A DNA stretch of 64,000 bases from NCBI GenBank assembly GCA_963966185.1, contig CAWZYM010000146.1:577501-641500 (forward strand), written 5' to 3'. Below, piece after piece: positions 21,221 to 33,060 of this stretch. The first letter of the stretch is position 1; each line of letters opens with the position of its first letter. The DNA is from Rhabditoides inermis. Lineage: Eukaryota; Nematoda; Chromadorea; Rhabditida; Rhabditidae. The notes beneath the pieces were generated by a model. The model was not told the origin of the DNA, did not search any database, and worked only from the letters and a program-made list of their open reading frames with translations. Position numbers and translations under genes: made by a program.

Positions 21221-23009
21221 AAATTCGAACGTTCTTTTGCTGCAGACGGTTTCGTGGTGTTTGGGTGTATGAGGGCATCATAGGCTTGCTTATGGTGGTC
21301 TCACTATCTGGCATTGTGCAAGTTCTTTTGTGAAGGAACGTTCAGATTTATTACATCAAATATATTATGGTGAAATCATTGAATGAAGTCATTTTAGTGG
21401 GGTTTTAATAATTCTTCGCGCTAACGCGCGAGCTGTGAATACCAACTAGAATACATAGATCATAAGATTCGAATGAATTAATATTTCTTCATGAAAACAA
21501 GTACCAGCTTATTCGTATAATTTTTAATGAATTCGAACGTTCTTTTGCTGCAGACGGTTTCGTGGTGTTGGAGTAAATGAGGGCATCATAGGCTTGCTTA
21601 TGGTGGTCTCACTATCTGGCATTGTGCAAGTTCTTTTGTGAAGGAACGTTCAGATTTATTACACTAAATATAGTATGGTTAAATCAATAAATGAAGTAAC
21701 TTAATAGTCGAGTTTTGATAGTTCTTTGTGCAAACGCGCGAGCTGTGATTACCAACTAGAATAAATAGAACGTAAGGTTCGAATGAATTAATATTTCTTC
21801 ATAAAAACAAGTACCAGCTTATTCGTATCATTTTTAATAAATTCGAACGTTCTTTTGCTGCAGACGGTTTCGTGGTGTTTTGGTAAATGAGGGCATCATA
21901 GGCTTGCTTATGGTGGTCTCACTATCTGGCATTGTGCAAGTTCTTTTGTGAAGGAACGTTCAGATTTATTACACTAAATATAGTATGGTTAAATCAATAA
22001 ATGAAGTAACTTAATAGTCGAGTTTTGATAGTTCTTTGTGCAAACGCGCGAGCTGTGATTACCAACTAGAATAAATAGAACGTAAGGTTCGAATGAATTA
22101 ATATTTCTTCATAAAAACAAGTACCAGCTTATTCGTATCATTTTTAATAAATTGGAACGTTCTTTTGCTGCAGACGGTTTCGTGGTGCTGGGGTAATTGA
22201 GGGCATCATAGGCTTGCTTATGGTGGTCTCACTATCTGGCATTGTGCAAGTTCTTTTGTGAAGGAACGTTCAGATTTGTTACATCAAATATAATATGGTG
22301 AAATCATTGAATGAAGTCATTTTAGTGGGGTTTTAATAGTTCTTCGCGCTAACGCGCGAGCTGTGAATACCAACTAGAATACATAGATCATAAGGTTCGA
22401 ATGAATTAATATTTCTTCATGAAAACAAGTACCAGCTTATTCGTATAATTTTTAATAAATTCGAACGTTCTTTTGCTGCAGACGGTTTCGTGGTGCTGGG
22501 GTAATTGAGGGCATCATAGGCTTGCTTATGGTGGTCTCACTATCTGGCATTGTGCAAGTTCTTTTGTGAAGGAACGTTCAGATTTATTACATCAAATATA
22601 ATATGGTGAAATCATTGAATGAAGTCATTTTAGTGGGGTTTTAATAGTTCTTCGCGCTAACGCGCGAGCTGTGAATACCAACTAGAATACATAGATCATA
22701 AGGTTCGAATGAATTAATATTTCTTCATGAAAACAAGTACCAGCTTATTCGTATAATTTTTAATAAATTCGAACGTTCTTTTGCTGCAGACGGTTTCGTG
22801 GTGCTGGGGTAATTGAGGGCATCATAGGCTTGCTTATGGTGGTCTCACTATCTGGCATTGTGCAAGTTCTTTTGTGAAGGAACGTTCAGATTTGTTACAC
22901 TAAGTAAGTATAATATGGTTAAATCATTGAATGAAGTTATTTCAGTCGGGTTCTGATAGTTCTTCGCGCAAACGCGCGAGCTGTGATTACAAACTACAAG
23001 AAATAGATC

Positions 23010-23446
23010 ATATCGAATGACTCTCAATTCTCCTCCCTCTGCCCTCCATTTCCTTTTTCCCTTCCCTCCTCTCTCTCTATCCTCTTTTTCGCCCACTTTT
23101 TCTCTCTCTCTTGCGCACTTTCTCTCTATTCTTCTCTCCCTCTCGTGTAGAGTTCACCTCCTTTGCTTTGCACACAGTGTCTCCTCGCGCTTGAACTACT
23201 TTCACATGAGCCTTTTCCCGCCGGCTCAATGGTTGTTTTGGGAAGGATTCTGATGGTAGAGAATATACAATATGTACCTTTTGGGAAGGACCCGTGTGAG
23301 GGTGAACTAGGTGTGTGGGAGGAGGAGGAAAGTTAAAAGAAACTTACATTCAAAAAACGTTAATGATATAACCGTACCATAGTTAGAATGATTTATTTTA
23401 TAAAAAAAACAACAACAACAAATACAGGCTGATTTGATGATTAAAT
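23010..23446 (-). repeat. long variant satellite monomer, copy 2
   Basis: Practically identical to 20784-21220, carried by the 2226-bp duplication. Confidence 0.9.
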
Positions 23447-25095
23447 AAATTCGAACGTTCTTTTGCTGCAGACGGTTTCGTGGTGTTTGGGTGTATGAGG
23501 GCATCATAGGCTTGCTTATGGTGGTCTCACTATCTGGCATTGTGCAAGTTCTTTTGTGAAGGAACGTTCAGATTTATTACATCAAATATATTATGGTGAA
23601 ATCATTGAATGAAGTCATTTTAGTGGGGTTTTAATAATTCTTCGCGCTAACGCGCGAGCTGTGAATACCAACTAGAATACATAGATCATAAGATTCGAAT
23701 GAATTAATATTTCTTCATGAAAACAAGTACCAGCTTATTCGTATAATTTTTAATAAATTCGAACGTTCTTTTGCTGCAGACGGTTTCGTGGTGTTGGAGT
23801 AAATGAGGGCATCATAGGCTTGCTTATGGTGGTCTCACTATCTGGCATTGTGCAAGTTCTTTTGTGAAGGAACGTTCAGATTTATTACACTAAATATAGT
23901 ATGGTTAAATCAATAAATGAAGTAACTTAATAGTCGAGTTTTGATAGTTCTTTGTGCAAACGCGCGAGCTGTGATTACCAACTAGAATAAATAGAACGTA
24001 AGGTTCGAATGAATTAATATTTCTTCATAAAAACAAGTACCAGCTTATTCGTATCATTTTTAATAAATTCGAACGTTCTTTTGCTGCAGACGGTTTCGTG
24101 GTGTTTGGGTAAATGAGGGCATCATAGGTTTGTTTATGGTGGTCTCACTATCTGGCATTGTGCAAGTTCTTTTGTGAAGGAACGTTCAGATTTATAACAC
24201 TAAATATAATATGGTGAAATCATCGAATGAAGTCATTTCAGTCGGGTTTTTTAATAGTTCTTCGCGCAAACGCGCGAGCTGTGAATACCAACTAGAATAA
24301 ATAGATCATAAGGTTCGAATGAATTAATATTTCTTCATGAAAACAAGTACCAGCTTATTCGTATCATTTTTTATAAGTTCGAACGTTCTTTTGCTGCAGA
24401 CGGTTTCCTGGTGTTTGGGTAAATGAGGGCATCATAGGCTTGCTTATGGTGGTCTCACTATCTGGCATTGTGCAAGTTCTTTTGTGAAAAAACGTTCAGA
24501 TTTATTACACTAAATATGATATGGTTAAATCATTGAATGAAGTCATTTACTCGGATTTTGATAGTTTTTCGTGCAAACGCGCGAGCTGTGAATACCAACT
24601 AGAATAAATAGATCATAAGGTTCGAATGAATAAATATTTTTTACATGAAATTAAGTACCATCTTATTAGTGTCACTTTTATTAAATTCGAACGTTCTTTT
24701 GCTTCAGACGGTTTCGTGGTGTTGGGGTAAATGAGGGCATCATAGGCTTGCTTATGGTGGTCTCACTATCTGGCATTGTGCAGGTTCTTTTGTGAAGGAA
24801 CGTTCAGATTTGTTACACTAAATACGTATAATATGGTTAAATCATTAAATGAAGTCATTTAATAGTCGAGTTTTGATAGTTCTTCGCGCAAATGCGCGAG
24901 CTGTGATTACAAACTAGAAAAAAAATAGATCATAAGGTTCGAATGAATTAATATTTCTTCATGAAAACAAATACCAGCTTATTAGTATCACTTAAATTCG
25001 AACGTTCTTTTGCTTCAGACGGTTTCGTGGTGTTGGGGTAAATGAGGGCATCATAGGCTTGCTTATGGTGGTCTCACTATCTGGCATTGTGCAAG

Positions 25096-26278
25096 TGTAA
25101 CAAATCTGAACGTTCCTTGAACTATTAAAACCCCACTAAAATGACTTCATTCAATGATTTCACCATATTATATTTGATGTAACAAATCTGAACGTTCCTT
25201 CACAAAAGAACCTGCACAATGCCAGATAGTGAGACCACCATAAGCAAGCCTATGATGCCCTCATTTACCCCAACACCACGAAACCGTCTGCAGCAAAAGA
25301 ACGTTGGAATTTACTCGAACCTTACGATCTATTTATTCTAGTTGGTAATCACAGCTCGCGCGTTTGCACGAATAACTATCAAAATTCGACTATTAAATTA
25401 CTTCATTCAAGGATTTACCCATATTATATTTAGTGTAATAAATCTGAACGTTCCTTCACAAAATGAACTTGCACAATGCCAGATAGTGAGACCACCATAA
25501 GCAAGCCTATGATGCCCTCATTTACCCCAACACCACGAAACCGTCTGCAGCAAAAGAACGTTCGAATTTATTAAAAGTGATACGAATAAGCTGGTATTTG
25601 TTTTCATGAAGAAATATTAATTCATTCGAACCTTACGTTCTATTTTATCTAGTTGGTATTCACAGCTCGCGCGTTTGCACGAATACCTATCAAAATTCGA
25701 CTATTAAATTAGTTCATTCAATGATTTAACCATATTATATTCAGTGTAATAAATCTGAACGTTCCTTCACAAAAGAACTTGCACAATGCCAGATAGTGAG
25801 ACCACCATAAGCAAGCCTATGATGCCCTCATTTACCCCAACACCACGAAACCGTCTGAAGCAAAAGAACGTTCGAATTTAAGTGATACTAATAAGCTGGT
25901 ATTTGTTTTCATGAAGAAATATTAATTCATTCGAACCTTATGATCTATTTTTTTCTAGTTTGTAATCACAGCTCGCGCATTTGCGCGAAGAACTATCAAA
26001 ACTCGACTATTAAATGACTTCATTTAATGATTTAACCATATTATACGTATTTAGTGTAACAAATCTGAACGTTCCTTCACAAAAGAACCTGCACAATGCC
26101 AGATAGTGAGACCACCATAAGCAAGCCTATGATGCCCTCATTTACCCCAACACCACGAAACCGTCTGAAGCAAAAGAACGTTCGAATTTAATAAAAGTGA
26201 CACTAATAAGATGGTACTTAATTTCATGTAAAAATATTTATTCATTCGAACCTTATGATCTATTTATTCTAGTTGGTA
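25096..26278 (+). repeat. satellite array, forward orientation (segment 1) with inversion joint
   Basis: At 25096 the array flips: the reverse core stops after GGCATTGTGCAAGT and a forward fragment begins at GTAACAAATCTGAACG. A second break at 25119 joins a fragment typical of the reverse array's second monomer type. From 25190 on, forward monomers are regular. A complete core runs from GAACGTTCCTTCAC through the ATG word ATGCCAGATAGTGAGACC to GCAAAAGAACGTTC, about 127 bp. Cores lie near 25217, 25476, 25787 and 26097. Confidence 0.95.
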
Positions 26279-27167
26279 CACTACTCGCCACATGGAATAG
26301 CAAAAGTGTGGGCCCGGGTGCCCCCGGTGTGGGCCCAAGTGGGCCCGCGCCCCGTATTCGATCATATCGAAATATTTTCTCATGAAATTTCGTATACATA
26401 ATGAGAAAAGCATTCCGCATCGATCTGCGTTTACAGAATTTTGAAATTTTGATTTTGATTTTTTTCGGGCTCACACCCTGTGGGACCGGCGGTCCCACTG
26501 AGTGTCCCCGGTGTGGGACCGTGTGGGCCCGACGGGCTCACTCTGTGCCCCCGGTGTGGGACCGTGTGGGCCCGAACACTATATCTTCTTATTTTACTAT
26601 TTTCATCAAAAACAAACATTACTAACGTAATCCCCATAGTGTATTTAGGCTGGAAACATGTTTTGAGCGAAAAATGAAACATGTTTCACTCACCATGACA
26701 TCATGAGTTGACGTCACTTTGCCGTTTCGACAGGTCACACTTTTCCGATTTTGATAAGAATAACTGCTTCCTATTTTTATTATTTTGTTTGTGAGCTACA
26801 TTTGGAGATATAATTTCTTATTTGAATTGCATATATGATTGGTCCCCCGATAAAACGAAGCCCGTTTAGTGCATCCAGTCTCTCCTATTGTCATCCAATC
26901 GCATATGGCTACTCTGCCTTGAGCGGTTGCAGTCTGCTGCGCGACTGCTGGTGTCACTAGGTCAACTTCTGAAAAGACACTCGAAAGGTCAGAATGCACT
27001 TTTGATAAAACACTGATATTATAATCGATTGTGTCTCGTTTTCCGAATCAGGAATATACCATGTTTCATATGGTTCCGATGAAGTTCACTATATTCCGTT
27101 CACTACCCACGTCATCATACAGTACTCACGTGACGCGCATGCATGGATTCCACGAGTGAGCGTGGGT

Positions 27168-27170
<3 letters not shown>

Positions 27171-27223
<53 letters not shown>
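27171..27223. repeat. (GA)n in the left foldback arm
   Basis: Nearly pure GA, mirrored by the CT run at 28555-28592 in the right arm. Confidence 0.95.
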
Positions 27224-27225
<2 letters not shown>

Positions 27226-28552
27226 TGGCGTCCGATCAAAATGGAAACTGCACCACTGAACTTCCCATCTTTCACTCCTTATTGTGATAATATTGTGTCA
27301 GCATTTTGTTTTCATGATTTCCACAACGTTGTCACACATGAGTCTTTAGCGAGAACCCGCCCGGTGCGAGAGAGGAGGGGGCGGGGCATAGAGGAGTCGC
27401 GTCTCTCTAGCTGTGCCCTGCCACAGGCGGGAGAGACTGTGACGCGATAACATATCTGAATTCCACCATTCAAATTCATGAAATCAAAAATGATCAATTT
27501 TAAATTGTTTTCAGTTTGTTACAAACATTTCGAGCTTCAAAAAGAGGTCTCGTAAGGACCTGACGAAACATGCAGTCTTCGGAAGTACGGCCACATTGTC
27601 GCGGTTAGAGCTTGAATCGTCATTCTACGCTATTTGAAAAGGGAATAGCACAAGAGTGAACCCGACGACCGGTGTGGGTAGGGAATAGTAAATAAATCGT
27701 TTTTTTTTTTCAAGAAATAGCGAATCTTTTGATCTGTGAAGCTCTTTAGTGTTTGAGAAACCAGATTTGAATTTGTGCGCATCGGCTTTCTCTCATTGAG
27801 ACGAGTAAAATGACGTCTTTAATTTTAAGTTTGGACCAATTTGAACGAAATCAGTATCGCCACTCCGGCTGGAATTGGCAGCTCAACTTGAGTAATCACG
27901 AAAACACCACACATTTATTACAGTATCGGTGTTCACTCTCCGGGTGCAGCATGGTCTCTAATATTTGTCTGAACCTCTTCCTCTCTTGTATCGTGCGTTC
28001 TCTAACCCTCTCGCGTCCGGATCTCACTCTTTTACACACTCTCTCATATCGAGTCTCCACTCATTCCCAAGCCCAACTCTGCCTGTAGCGTGCTACGGGC
28101 GGGTGAGGGAAGAGAGTGAATAGAGAATGTGGTAGTCGTGTGAGACAAACTCTCGAATGAAACAGCACTCACACACAATATAAATGTACTGATTTCGATC
28201 TTGAACTAAATTACAAACATTAAAGTTAGTTTATTGGCAGATACATTTCGCGTATTGAAACGGACACGAAAGACTGTTCTGTAACTGAAAAAGTTTCGTA
28301 TGTCCTTATGAGACCTCTTTTTGAAGCTCAAAATGTATGTATCAAACTGAAAACAAGATTGATTATTTATGATTTCATGAATTTGAAGGATGGAGACATG
28401 TTATCGCGTCGCAGTCTCTCCCGCCTGTGGCAGGGCACAACCAGAGAGACGCGACTCCTCTATAAAAAATCATGAAAACAAAATGCTGACACAATATTAT
28501 CACAATAAGGAGTGAAATATGGGGGTGCAGTTTCCATTTTGATCGGACGCCA

Positions 28553-28554
<2 letters not shown>

Positions 28555-28592
<38 letters not shown>
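28555..28592. repeat. (CT)n in the right foldback arm
   Basis: Nearly pure CT, shorter than its GA partner in the left arm, which shows slippage after the arms formed. Confidence 0.95.
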
Positions 28593-28596
<4 letters not shown>

Positions 28597-29475
28597 ACCC
28601 ACGCTCACTCGTGGAATCCATACATGCGCGTCACGTGAGTACTGTATGATGGCGTGGGTAGTGAACGGAATATAGTGAACTTCATCGGAACCATATGAAA
28701 CATGGTATATTCCTGATTCGGAAAACGAGACACAATCGATTATAATATCAGTATTTTATCAAAAGTGCATTCTGATATTTCGAGTGTCTTTTCAGAAGTT
28801 GACCTAGTGACACCAGCAGTCGCGCAGCAGACTGTAACCGCTCAAGGCAGAGTAGCCATATGCGATTGGATGACAATAGGAGAGACTGGATGCACTAAAC
28901 GGGCATCGTTTTATCGGGGGACCAATCATATATGCAATTCAAATAAGAAATTATGTCTCCAAATGTAGCTCACAAACAAAATAATAAAAATCGGAAGCAG
29001 TTATTCTTATCAAAATCGGAAAAGTGTGACCTGTCGAAACGGCAAAGTGACGTCAACTCATGATGTCATGGTGAGTGAAACATGTTTCATTTTTCGCTCA
29101 AAACATGTTTCCAGCCTAAATACACTATGGGGATTACGTTAGTAATGTTTGTTTTTGATGAAAATAGTAAAATAAGAAGATATAGTGTTCGGGCCCACAC
29201 GGTCCCACACCGGGGGCACAGAGTGAGCCCGTCGGGCCCACACGGGGGACACTCAGTGGGACCGCCGGTCCCACAGGGTGTGAGCCCGAAAAAAATCAAA
29301 ATCAAAATTTCAAAATTCTGTAAACGCAGATCGATGCGGAATGCTTTTCTCATTATGTATACAAAATTTCATGAGAAAATATTTCGATATGATCGAATAC
29401 GGGGCGCGGGCCCACTCGGGCCCACACCGGGGGCACCCGGGCCCACACTTTTGCTATTCCATGTGGCGAGTAGTG

Positions 29476-30150
29476 TATTCACAGCTCGCGCGTTTGCACG
29501 AAAAACTATCAAAACTCGACTAATAAATGACTTCATTCAATGATTTAACTATATTATACTTAGTGTAATAAATCTGAACGTTCCTTCACAAAAGAACCTG
29601 CACGATGCCAGATAGTGAGACCACCATAAGCAAGCCTATGATGCCCTCATTTACCCCAACACCACGAAACCGTCTGCAGCAAAAGAACGTTCGAATTTAT
29701 TAAAAGTGATACGAATAAGCTGGTATTTGTTTTCATGAAGAAATATTAATTCATTCGAACCTTACGTTCTATTTTATCTAGTTGGTATTCACAGCTCGCG
29801 CGTTTGCACGAATACCTATCAAAATTCGACTATTAAATTACTTCATTCAATGACTTAACCATATTATATTCAGTGTAATAAATCTGAACGTTCCTTCACA
29901 AAAGAACTAGCACAATGCCAGATAGTGAGACCACCATAAGCAAGCCTATGATGCCCTCATTTACCCCAACACCACGAAACCGTCTGCAGCAAAAGAACGT
30001 TCGAATTTATTAAAAGTGATACGAATAAGCTGGTATTTGTTTTCATGAAGAAATATTAATTCATTCGAACCTTACGTTCTATTTTATCTAGTTGGTATTC
30101 ACAGCTCGCGCGTTTGCACGAATACCTATCAAAATTCGACTATTAAATTA
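29476..30150 (+). repeat. satellite array, forward orientation (segment 2)
   Basis: About two monomers between two insertions, cores near 29604 and 29913. It ends at ACTATTAAATTA. Confidence 0.95.
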
Positions 30151-31169
30151 GGGGCGGCGCGCAGCGGCGCCCGTTTGTTTTGAGCTGTGACGCGCGCAAC
30201 ACGCCACTCCCAAGGCACACACGATTTCTCTATTCTAATACATTATACTTAATTAGTGTGCGTTATTTGTTAGAATATCACTTTGTAAGACCTATGAGTA
30301 TGATTCGTGAAACCAATATCGGTTGCGGCATCCAAAAACCGCCCTCTCTTGCTCTCTCCCGCTTTGCCACTAAACGTGTTTACGACGGCGGCGGCGGCGA
30401 CGACGGTGTGCATCACGTAAGCTCCGCCCACTGCACTTTGCGCTCATTGGTCGCTCGGCTCTCTTGCGTGCGCACTCTGATTGGCTGAGCGCATGCCCCG
30501 CCCTTCGTTCACCCACTCTCGTGTCGGCTCGCCGTCCAGGCCACCGCCCCAGTTTTGGCGCGAAAACTGTGGGGGGAGGGGAGTGTGCGGAGCGGAGTGA
30601 GTGGGTAAGAGAGAGAGACGCGAAATAGCGCGTGTCAATGAGAGACTGGCATTGGCAGGCGCACGAGCGATTCGACAAAGCAGTGCGTTTCCATATTCAG
30701 GATACGTTTTCTAAAGTTTCGAATATGTATACATAACATGTTCGGCACATCAACCTGAAAAACAATTTCTTCGAAATTTGAGAAAAGGACATCCATTCTC
30801 TTTCGAAAAGTACACGAGTAAAGAGGAGTGGTTTGTTTTGATCTAATTCAACAAAAGCACATGCATAAAATCTCTTCGCAGCTGACTAAAATTTCAAAAC
30901 AAACCTGCTCTTTCTGATCGATGAAAAATATAGTATGCACTATAATCGTGTCATACATTTTGTTGCAAGTTACTTGTTGGGATTAACAGTATCCTGAATA
31001 CCTGAACTCAACATGCTAACAAGAAAACAATTAGAGTTTTAAAACATCGTTCGAAAGAGCAGGTTTGTTTTGAAATTTTAGTCAGCTGCGAAGAGATTTT
31101 ATGCATGTGCTTTTGTTGAATTAGATCAAAACAAACCACTCCTCTTTACTCGTGTACTTTTCGAAAGAG
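30151..31169. mobile_element. composite insertion of about 1.0 kb in the satellite
   Basis: The satellite stops at AAATTA (30150) and resumes with AATTACTTCATTC, giving a probable 4- or 5-bp target duplication (ATTA or AATTA). The left end is GC-rich (GGGGCGGCGCGCAGC), the middle has promoter-like sequence, and the right 378 bp is a separate inverted repeat. The two outer ends do not match each other, so this is either an element of unknown class or a nested pair. Frames here of 60-102 codons lack support. Confidence 0.6.
30425..30600. promoter_or_regulatory. promoter-like cluster (GC boxes, CCAAT boxes, E2F-like site)
   Basis: Within 180 bp there are GCTCCGCCCAC, CATTGGTCG and GATTGGCTG (inverted CCAAT boxes), CCCCGCCC, and TTTTGGCGCGAAAA, a strong match to the E2F/DP consensus. 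This combination is typical of S-phase gene promoters in animals. No coding exon follows in the window, so it may be a promoter fragment carried by the insertion. Function is inferred from motifs only. Confidence 0.45.
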
Positions 31170-31172
31170 AAT
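30795..31172. repeat. 378-bp inverted repeat (120-bp arms)
   Basis: Arms at 30795-30914 and 31053-31172 pair nearly perfectly, beginning ATTCTCTTTCGAAAAG and ending in its reverse complement, with a 138-bp loop. It looks like a small foldback element. The outer flanks TCC and TAC show no target duplication of their own. Confidence 0.85.
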
Positions 31173-33060
31173 TACTTCATTCAATGATTTAACCATATTA
31201 TACTTATTCAGTGTAACAAATCTGAACGTTCCTTCACAAAAGAACTTGCACAATGCCAGATAGTGAGACCACCATAAGCAAGCCTATGATGCCCTCATTT
31301 ACCCCAACACCACGAAACCGTCTGAAGCAAAAGAACGTTCGAATTTAAGTGATACTAATAAGCTGGTATTTGTTTTCATGAAGAAATATTAATTCATTCG
31401 AACCTTATGATCTATTTTTTTCTAGTTTGTAATCACAGCTCGCGCAATTGCGCGAAGAACTATCAAAACTCGACTATTAAATGACTTCATTTAATGATTT
31501 AACCATTATATACGTATTTAGTGTAACAAATCTGAACGTTCCTTCACAAAAGAACCTGCACAATGCCAGATAGTGAGACCACCATAAGCAAGCCTATGAT
31601 GCCCTCATTTACCCCAACACCACAAAACCGTCTGAAGCAAAAGAACGTTCGAATTTAATAAAAGTGATACTAATAAGATGGTACTTGATTTCATGTAAAA
31701 AATATTTATTCATTCGAACCTTATGATCTATTTATTCTAGTTGGTATTCACAGCTCGCGCGTTTGCACGAATACCTATCAAAAATCGACTATTAAATTAG
31801 TTCATTCAATGATTTAACCATATTATATTCAGTGTAATAAATCTGAACGTTCCTTCACAAAAGAACTTGCACAATGCCAGATAGTGAGACCACCATAAGC
31901 AAGCCTATGATGCCCTCATTTACCCCAACACCACGAAACCGTCTGAAGCAAAAGAACGTTCGAATTTAAGTGATACTAATAAGCTGGTATTTGTTTTCAT
32001 GAAGAAATATTAATTCATTCGAACCTTATGATCTATTTTTTTCTAGTTTGTAATCACAGCTCGCGCATTTGCGCGAAGAACTATCAAAACTCGACTATTA
32101 AATGACTTCATTTAATGATTTAACCATATTATATTCAGTGTAATAAATCTGAACGTTCCTTCACAAAAGAACTAGCACAATGCCAGATAGTGAGACCACC
32201 ATAAGCAAGCCTATGATGCCCTCATTTACCCCAACACCACGAAACCGTCTGCAGCAAAAGAACGTTCGAATTTATTAAAAGTGATACGAATAAGCTGGTA
32301 TTTGTTTTCATGAAGAAATATTAATTCATTCGAACCTTACGTTCTATTTTATCTAGTTGGTATTCACAGCTCGCGCGTTTGCACGAATACCTATCAAAAT
32401 TCGACTATTAAATTACTTCATTCAATGATTTAACCATATTATACTTATTCAGTGTAACAAATCTGAACGTTCCTTCACAAAAGAACTTGCACAATGCCAG
32501 ATAGTGAGACCACCATAAGCAAGCCTATGATGCCCTCATTTACCCCAACACCACGAAACCGTCTGAAGCAAAAGAACGTTCGAATTTAAGTGATACTAAT
32601 AAGCTGGTATTTGTTTTCATGAAGAAATATTAATTCATTCGAACCTTATGATCTATTTTTTTCTAGTTTGTAATCACAGCTCGCGCATTTGCGCGAAGAA
32701 CTATCAAAACTCGACTATTAAATGACTTCATTTAATGATTTAACCATATTATACGTATTTAGTGTAACAAATCTGAACGTTCCTTCACAAAAGAACCTGC
32801 ACAATGCCAGATAGTGAGACCACCATAAGCAAGCCTATGATGCCCTCATTTACCCCAACACCACGAAACCGTCTGAAGCAAAAGAACGTTCGAATTTAAT
32901 AAAAGTGACACTAATAAGATGGTACTTAATTTCATGTAAAAAATATTTATTCATTCGAACCTTATGATCTATTTATTCTAGTTGGTATTCACAGCTCGCG
33001 CGTTTGCACGAAAAACTATCAAAACTCGACTAATACATGACTTCATTCAATGATTTAACT
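31170..33060 (+). repeat. satellite array, forward orientation (segment 3)
   Basis: About six monomers, cores near 31252, 31562, 31876, 32178, 32491 and 32802. Three forward monomer types are recognised by the sequence after the core: TTATTAAAAGTGATACG, TTAAGTGATACTAATAAGC, and TTAATAAAAGTGACAC followed by ATGGTACTT. Confidence 0.95.

Larger units (their letters stand above)
19303..23754. repeat. 2226-bp higher-order repeat, two tandem copies
   Basis: The block starting near 19303 recurs 2226 bp later with very few differences, such as GAGGACATC at 19972 against GAGGGCATC in the second copy. Each copy holds six satellite cores or so plus one long variant monomer. Confidence 0.9.
18081..25095 (-). 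repeat. satellite array, reverse orientation
   Basis: About 21 monomers of roughly 310 bp, with the core (see 25096 onward) on the minus strand. Cores lie near 18081, 18393, 18703, 19011, 19319, 19631, 19941, 20249, 20559, 21237, 21545, 21857 and so on. Two monomer types, marked GGAGTAAATG and GGGGTAATTG just after the TTTCGTGG word, alternate in the first part to give a dimer period near 618 bp. The array abuts the tandem-exon locus, with the word GCTGCAGACG duplicated at the joint (18072-18094). Confidence 0.97.
26279..29475. mobile_element. 3.2-kb foldback element, copy 1
   Basis: It interrupts a satellite monomer exactly: GGTA before and TATTCAC after restore the uninterrupted GGTATTCAC if one TA is removed, so the target duplication is TA (26277-26278 and 29476-29477). 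The ends read CACTACTCGCCACATGGAAT and its reverse complement. The arms are about 1.2-1.3 kb and pair along most of their length, with an unpaired centre near 27600-28270. The arms hold (GA)n at 27171-27223 and (CT)n at 28555-28592. The right arm lacks a roughly 90-bp segment present in the left arm near 27345-27400. No transposase frame is visible, so it is probably moved by another element's enzyme (TA-targeting, Tc1/mariner-like or similar). A near-identical copy starts at 61328. Confidence 0.88.

Noticed and set aside
24930..24970. Pol III B-box in the spacer (AGGTTCGAATGA)
   Set aside because: It matches much of GGTTCGAANCC, but no A-box is placed correctly and no terminator pattern supports a transcript.
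29082..29543. 153-codon frame across the foldback end into the satellite
   Set aside because: It crosses the element border and includes the GGGCCC-rich subterminal repeats; arm copies carry different lengths.
30370..30678. 102-codon minus-strand frame over the promoter-like cluster
   Set aside because: High Arg/Ser content comes from GC-rich promoter-like DNA, and an overlapping plus-strand frame exists.
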